From assembly GCA_018056045.1 (NCBI GenBank), contig JAGPGI010000068.1:1-10163 (forward strand): a DNA stretch of 10,163 nt, given 5' to 3'. Made by a program: the position numbers and the translations under genes. The stretch comes from Paracoccus sp. (in: a-proteobacteria) (GTDB lineage Bacteria; Pseudomonadota; Alphaproteobacteria; Rhodobacterales; Rhodobacteraceae). This document shows positions 6,780 to 10,163 of the stretch, piece by piece; the stretch's first letter is position 1, and each line of letters begins with the position of its first letter. The notes under the pieces were generated by a model. The model ran no database searches, was not told where the DNA came from, and worked only from the letters and a program-made list of their open reading frames with translations.

Positions 6780-7391
6780 ATGGAGCCCGACGACAACGCC
6801 CGCCACGCCCAGAAGATGGCCAAGATCAAGGCCGCCCGCGACCGCATGATGCAGGGAAAACAGGGCGAAAAGGGGCTGGTGATCGTCCATACCGGCAAGG
6901 GCAAGGGCAAGTCGTCATCCGGTTTCGGCATGATCCTGCGCTGCATCGCGCATGACATGCCCTGCGCGGTGGTGCAGTTCATCAAGGGCGCATGGGACAC
7001 GGGCGAACGCCGCCTGCTGACCACGCATTTCGGCGGGCTGTGCCAGTTTCACGCCATGGGCGAGGGCTTTACCTGGGAAACCCAGGACAAGGCGCGCGAC
7101 ATCGCCGCCGCCCGTGCCGGCTGGGACAAGGCCAAAGAACTGATCCGCGACCCCGAGATCCGCATGGTGCTGCTGGACGAGATCAACATCGCGCTGCGCT
7201 ATGACTATCTGGACATCGCCGAAGTCGTGGCCTTCCTGCGCGACGAAAAGCCGCCGATGACCCATGTCGTGCTGACTGGCCGCAACGCCAGGCCCGAACT
7301 GATCGAGCTTGCCGATCTGGTCACCGAGATGGAGGTGATCAAGCACCCCTTCCGCGACGGCATCAAGGCTCAGCCGGGGGTTGAGTTCTAA
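6780..7391 (+). CDS. cobO: Cob(I)yrinic acid a,c-diamide adenosyltransferase CobO
   Basis: CobO (BtuR/CobA type) attaches the 5'-deoxyadenosyl group of ATP to the cobalt(I) of corrinoids, the step after CobNST insertion and cobalt reduction. It also salvages imported corrinoids. The 203-residue protein, close to the usual family length, has an N-terminal basic helix, the P-loop TGKGKGKSSS (38-47), a Walker-B-like LLDEIN and the typical C-terminal HPFRDGIKAQPGVEF. The P-loop has Ser where many homologs have Thr. The ATG at 6780 is preceded by AAGGAG (6768-6773) at good spacing. It is transcribed away from the cobalamin operon; its promoter must lie within or beside the region that forms the riboswitch on the other strand. 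No B12 box is seen on the plus strand, so riboswitch control of cobO itself is not supported. Confidence 0.96.
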   Translation: MEPDDNARHAQKMAKIKAARDRMMQGKQGEKGLVIVHTGKGKGKSSSGFGMILRCIAHDMPCAVVQFIKGAWDTGERRLLTTHFGGLCQFHAMGEGFTWETQDKARDIAAARAGWDKAKELIRDPEIRMVLLDEINIALRYDYLDIAEVVAFLRDEKPPMTHVVLTGRNARPELIELADLVTEMEVIKHPFRDGIKAQPGVEF

Positions 7392-7478
7392 GTTTTTTTC
7401 TAAGGCTTTCCTTGGACGCGCGTATTTGTCAGGGTGTCGGCGTAAAAAGACCAGTGAAATAGTGAAGGAGCGATTTAG

Positions 7479-8990
7479 ATGTATCTCAAGCATGGCCTCG
7501 TGGCGCTGCTGGCCCTTGGGCCTGTCTCCGCCGCTTGGGCGGTGCCCGCCACCGATGATGGCGCGGCGCGTCTGAAAGGCATTTTTCAGACCTATCTGGG
7601 GGGTGTCGATGGCGTGGTGAGCGTCACGCCTAAGGGCGAGACCTATGATCTGGTGATCGATCCGACGCCCTTGCTGGCGCAGATCCCCGGCGATTCGGAC
7701 GTGAAATTCGAGGTCGGCACCCTGACCTATCATCTGACCGACAATGGCGATGGCAGCTGGGGCGTGACCGAGAACCAGACCGTGTCCTGGTCGTTCACCA
7801 TCCCGAACATGATGGAGCAGATCGGCTCGGGCAAGATCGAATCGACCGGCATCTGGGACGAGGCCCTTCCGGGCTTTCGCGAGCAGACGGCGGTCATGAC
7901 CGGCTATACTGCCAATACCACCCAGTATGTGCCGGTGACACCCGTGCCCGGCGAGCCTGCGCCCGAATCCGAGGTCGAGCCCGGGGTCGAGATCATGTCG
8001 CGTGACAGCCAGAGCATCGACCGGGTCGAGACAGTGCTGAAGGCCAGCGCCGCCGCGGCGGGCGGTGTCGATCACGGTATCACCTATAGCGTGCAGGGAG
8101 TGTATCAGACTGTGGACTACGCGGCGGTCTCGCCGTTTGGTGCGATGAAGCTCGACATCACCTCGCGCGGCTATGACGGCAAGGGGATGATCAAGGGTAG
8201 CCGCAATGACGGGATGCTGGCTCTTCTGGCCTGGTTCGTCGCCCATCCGTCGCAGGAACTGATCGCCAGTTCGCAGGACGGTCTGCGCGACAAGCTCAGC
8301 GCCGCGATGCCGCTTTGGGACGACATGGCGATGGATATGAACCTGCACGATCTCAAGGTCGTGTCGCCCATTGGCGAATTCACGGCCAGCAATATCGCCG
8401 CCGAGGTCGGCATGTCCGGCATCGAGGCCGATGGCCGTGTCCGCGAGATGGTCAGGATCACCGGGCTGAAGGTCCCCGAGACGATCGTCCCGCCATGGGC
8501 GCTGCCGGTGATCCCCAACGAGGTTTCGTTTGACCTCAGCGTGTCCCGGTTCGATCTGGCGGCGCCGGTCAAGATGATTATCGAGGGCTTTGACCTGACT
8601 GCCGGGGACCCGATCGCCAAGGTCGACGTCGAGCAGTTGAAAGCGGCCTTCTTTGCCGGCAACCCGGTCGCGCTGGAACTGGCGCCCAGCCAGATCAAGG
8701 GCGAGGGCTATCAGATCGACTATCAGGGTCAGATGCAACTGCCGGCCGACACGCCGCCCGGCGGCACCGCCAGGATCAGCGCCACCGGTCTGGACAAGAT
8801 CGAGGCAGCGCTGAACGCCGCTCCGCCGGAACAGGCGCAGCAGCCGCTGATGATGCTGCAAATGGCGAAGATGCTGTCGAAACCCGGCGCCTCGGGCGAA
8901 ATGATCTGGGAAATTGACGCCTCGACCCCCGGCGGGCCGATTTCGGTCAATGGTCAGCAGGTCGCTGGCGGCCCGGCGCCGCAGCAGTAA
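7479..8990 (+). CDS. Exported DUF2125-like protein of unknown function
   Basis: The protein has 503 residues and no known activity. Residues 1-21 form a clean Sec signal peptide: Lys4, a Leu/Ala-rich core, and AWA before Val22 as the likely cleavage site. The mature part has no further membrane segment, no cysteine-based motif and no catalytic motif that I recognise. It is rich in acidic residues and in alternating hydrophobic stretches such as YDLVIDPTPLL and VSFDLSVSRFDL, suggesting a beta-rich periplasmic or lipid-facing protein. Overall it resembles the DUF2125 proteins of alphaproteobacteria. The ATG at 7479 follows GAAGGAG (7464-7470). It starts 87 bp after cobO in the same direction, and that gap is AT-richer than its surroundings, so it could have its own promoter. 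A B12-related role cannot be claimed from position alone. The gene call is firm; the family name is moderate. Confidence 0.8.
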   Translation: MYLKHGLVALLALGPVSAAWAVPATDDGAARLKGIFQTYLGGVDGVVSVTPKGETYDLVIDPTPLLAQIPGDSDVKFEVGTLTYHLTDNGDGSWGVTENQTVSWSFTIPNMMEQIGSGKIESTGIWDEALPGFREQTAVMTGYTANTTQYVPVTPVPGEPAPESEVEPGVEIMSRDSQSIDRVETVLKASAAAAGGVDHGITYSVQGVYQTVDYAAVSPFGAMKLDITSRGYDGKGMIKGSRNDGMLALLAWFVAHPSQELIASSQDGLRDKLSAAMPLWDDMAMDMNLHDLKVVSPIGEFTASNIAAEVGMSGIEADGRVREMVRITGLKVPETIVPPWALPVIPNEVSFDLSVSRFDLAAPVKMIIEGFDLTAGDPIAKVDVEQLKAAFFAGNPVALELAPSQIKGEGYQIDYQGQMQLPADTPPGGTARISATGLDKIEAALNAAPPEQAQQPLMMLQMAKMLSKPGASGEMIWEIDASTPGGPISVNGQQVAGGPAPQQ

Positions 8991-9002
8991 TGCCCGGGTC
9001 GC

Positions 9003-9028
9003 GGGCTGGCCCCGTTCAGGGCCAGTCC
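9003..9028 (+). terminator. Hairpin between convergent genes, possible terminator
   Basis: GGGCTGGCCC and GGGCCAGTCC can pair over ten base pairs (one G-U) around a six-base loop, 12 bases after the stop of the DUF2125-like gene. The stop codon of the convergent EEP gene lies in the loop. Seen as RNA, the stem is longer on the plus strand, since the G-U pair becomes a mismatch on the minus strand. No U-run follows on either side, so this is not a textbook intrinsic terminator; it may instead stabilise the 3' end. Confidence 0.4.
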
Positions 9029-10071
9029 AGATCGACCCAGACCAGACGATGCGCCGAGGCCGTCCGTGCGGCCTCGGCCACGGGTCCGGCCTCGGGCCAC
9101 AGGACGCCCGCGTCCAGAACCTTCAGCCCCTTTTTCGGCAGGACGTAATCGGCGCGCAGATTGCCCGGCGGCTTGTCGTCGGGCCAGTTGCCGGTATCCA
9201 GCGCCGGATCGCCCTTTTGCCCGTCATTGACGCCGCCCTTTGCCGCCGCGCCGCCCTTGCTGCGCGGTTCCGGGTCGGTGACATGGGCCATGATGCGGGC
9301 CAGCGCATCCGCGCGGCCATCGCCATCGGCGGGATCGACATTCAGCATCCCGGCCAGCACGAATGGCGCGTCGGGCAGGTGATGCAGCCAGAAGGCCAGT
9401 TCGTCATGATTGCGCCGGCCATTCATATCCTCGGGGCCGTCAAAGACCGGGGGCGTCGCGGCCATGGCCAGCAGATGCAGGGGTTTGCCGGCAATGGTGA
9501 TGGTCGCGTCCCAATGCGCCGAGGAGGACAGGCGCAGCGCCGCTGTCACCTCGGGCGGCAGTTTGGGCATGATCTGGCCGGGCAGGTCGCGCCACAGGAA
9601 ACCGCTATGGTCGACGACCGGGCCGATGGGATGGCGCGACAGGATCGCCATGCCGCCCTGTCCGGTGAATTCGCCAAAGCCCTGCGCATCCGCCGCGCCG
9701 CGGGTGCGGCCATCGCCGTCGATATCCAGATCGGTGGCCATGCCGGCATTGGGCCGGGCGGCAAAGCGATGCGGATAATCCAGCCCGGCCTTGGCCAGCA
9801 GATCGGCAAAGGCCGTTAGCGCAAGGCCATCGTAATCCCAGTCGATATCCGTCAGCAGCAGGATGTCGGGGCGCGTTTCCACGATCACCTGCACCACGGC
9901 GGCGATCTGGGGATCGGCCTTTTTGCCGGTGCGGGTCAGGTCGCGCAACAAAAGCCCCGGCCCGTCACGCGACAGGTCGGGGCCATAGGTGGCGATCCGC
10001 AGCGGATCTGCCTGTGCGTTCAGGCCAAGGGCGGCGATCAGCGCCGCCCCGGCAAGCGCCCTTAGACCCAA
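9016..10071 (-). CDS. Secreted endonuclease/exonuclease/phosphatase-fold protein, motifs altered
   Basis: The 351-residue protein has an N-terminal signal peptide (Arg4, then an Ala/Leu core, likely cut after AQA at 19-21). The mature part follows the EEP (DNase I / exonuclease III) plan: [15 protein letters not shown] (25-39), LLLTDIDWD (71-79), [14 protein letters not shown] (137-150), GMLNVDP (241-247), RADYVLP (306-312) and [10 protein letters not shown] (339-348). Asn244, Asp308 and His341 match family active-site residues, but other expected ones are replaced. A DxDxDGDG loop (114-121) looks able to bind calcium. The substrate is unknown: phosphodiester, phospholipid or none. The only good start is TTG at 10071, overlapping the leuD stop by ten bases and without a strong ribosome site, so translation may depend on leuD. 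In related bacteria such genes often sit among leu genes, which I recall but could not check. Confidence 0.8.
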   Translation of the reverse strand: MGLRALAGAALIAALGLNAQADPLRIATYGPDLSRDGPGLLLRDLTRTGKKADPQIAAVVQVIVETRPDILLLTDIDWDYDGLALTAFADLLAKAGLDYPHRFAARPNAGMATDLDIDGDGRTRGAADAQGFGEFTGQGGMAILSRHPIGPVVDHSGFLWRDLPGQIMPKLPPEVTAALRLSSSAHWDATITIAGKPLHLLAMAATPPVFDGPEDMNGRRNHDELAFWLHHLPDAPFVLAGMLNVDPADGDGRADALARIMAHVTDPEPRSKGGAAAKGGVNDGQKGDPALDTGNWPDDKPPGNLRADYVLPKKGLKVLDAGVLWPEAGPVAEAARTASAHRLVWVDLDWP

Positions 10072-10163
10072 GGCCGGCTCTGGGCCATCTGCGTCTCGAA
10101 CGTGTCGATGGCGGCGGATTTCTCCATCGTCAGGCCGATATCGTCCAGCCCGTTCAGCAGGCA
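10062..10163 (-). CDS. leuD: 3-Isopropylmalate dehydratase small subunit LeuD (C-terminal end only)
   Basis: Only the last 33 codons and the TAA stop (10064-10062) are inside the window; the rest lies beyond the right edge. The piece contains [20 protein letters not shown], which matches the conserved C-terminal end of bacterial LeuD, and finishes SRPWV. LeuD joins LeuC to isomerise 2-isopropylmalate to 3-isopropylmalate in leucine synthesis. Its stop overlaps the TTG start of the downstream EEP gene, so the two are probably in one transcript. The fragment is short, but the match is characteristic. Confidence 0.88.
   Translation of the reverse strand, partial: CLLNGLDDIGLTMEKSAAIDTFETQMAQSRPWV

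Noticed and set aside
7366..7413. Possible terminator of cobO: T-run at 7393-7399 with a repeated TTCTAAG on both sides
   Set aside because: The only stem before the T-run is four base pairs plus two G-U pairs and ends seven bases early, overlapping the cobO end. It is too weak to call, though the repeat is real.
6915..8861. 648-codon minus-strand open frame
   Set aside because: It is opposite cobO and the DUF2125-like gene, crosses their intergenic gap, and shows the same His/Arg/Asp-rich shadow composition without motifs.
1..10163. Mobile elements, CRISPR arrays, phage or defence genes, tRNA or rRNA
   Set aside because: I looked for transposase or integrase motifs, spaced repeats and RNA gene hallmarks on both strands and saw none; the region reads as core metabolism.

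Overview
The window is GC-rich, densely coded DNA from a chromosome, most likely that of an alphaproteobacterium of the Rhodobacterales (Paracoccus/Rhodobacter-like). This rests on the gene content and order (DUF1636-cobW-cobN-cobG-cobH), the aerobic type of B12 pathway, and a leuD gene followed by a secreted endonuclease/exonuclease/phosphatase-fold protein. It is inferred from the look of the proteins and has not been checked by a search.

The left two thirds (1-6455) is one minus-strand cobalamin operon. It is read from right to left as a small four-cysteine DUF1636 protein, the G3E GTPase CobW (Co(II) delivery), the large cobaltochelatase subunit CobN, precorrin-3B synthase CobG and precorrin-8X methylmutase CobH, which runs off the left edge. 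The genes are tightly packed: 3 bp, 21 bp, a 4-bp ATGA overlap, then 56 bp. CobG and CobN together mark the oxygen-dependent, late-cobalt-insertion route.

Between the operon and the divergent cobO gene lies 324 bp without a gene (6456-6779). It holds a well-formed minus-strand cobalamin (AdoCbl) riboswitch at about 6553-6728, two hairpins in its expression platform (6479-6520), and a good -35 element (TTGACA) placed to start transcription right at the aptamer. B12 should therefore shut down the operon by feedback.

On the plus strand come cobO (corrinoid adenosyltransferase, 6780-7391) and an exported protein of about 500 residues that looks like DUF2125 (7479-8990). Convergent to these, on the minus strand, are a signal-peptide-bearing EEP-fold protein (9016-10071) and the last 33 codons of leuD (10062-10163).

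The genes of the B12 set act at successive steps: CobG and CobH in corrin ring synthesis, CobW and CobN in cobalt delivery and insertion, and CobO in adenosylation. I see no mobile element, CRISPR array, tRNA or rRNA. The least understood parts are the DUF1636 protein, the DUF2125-like exported protein, the EEP protein with altered catalytic motifs, and the antisense overlap expected between the cobO leader and the riboswitch.
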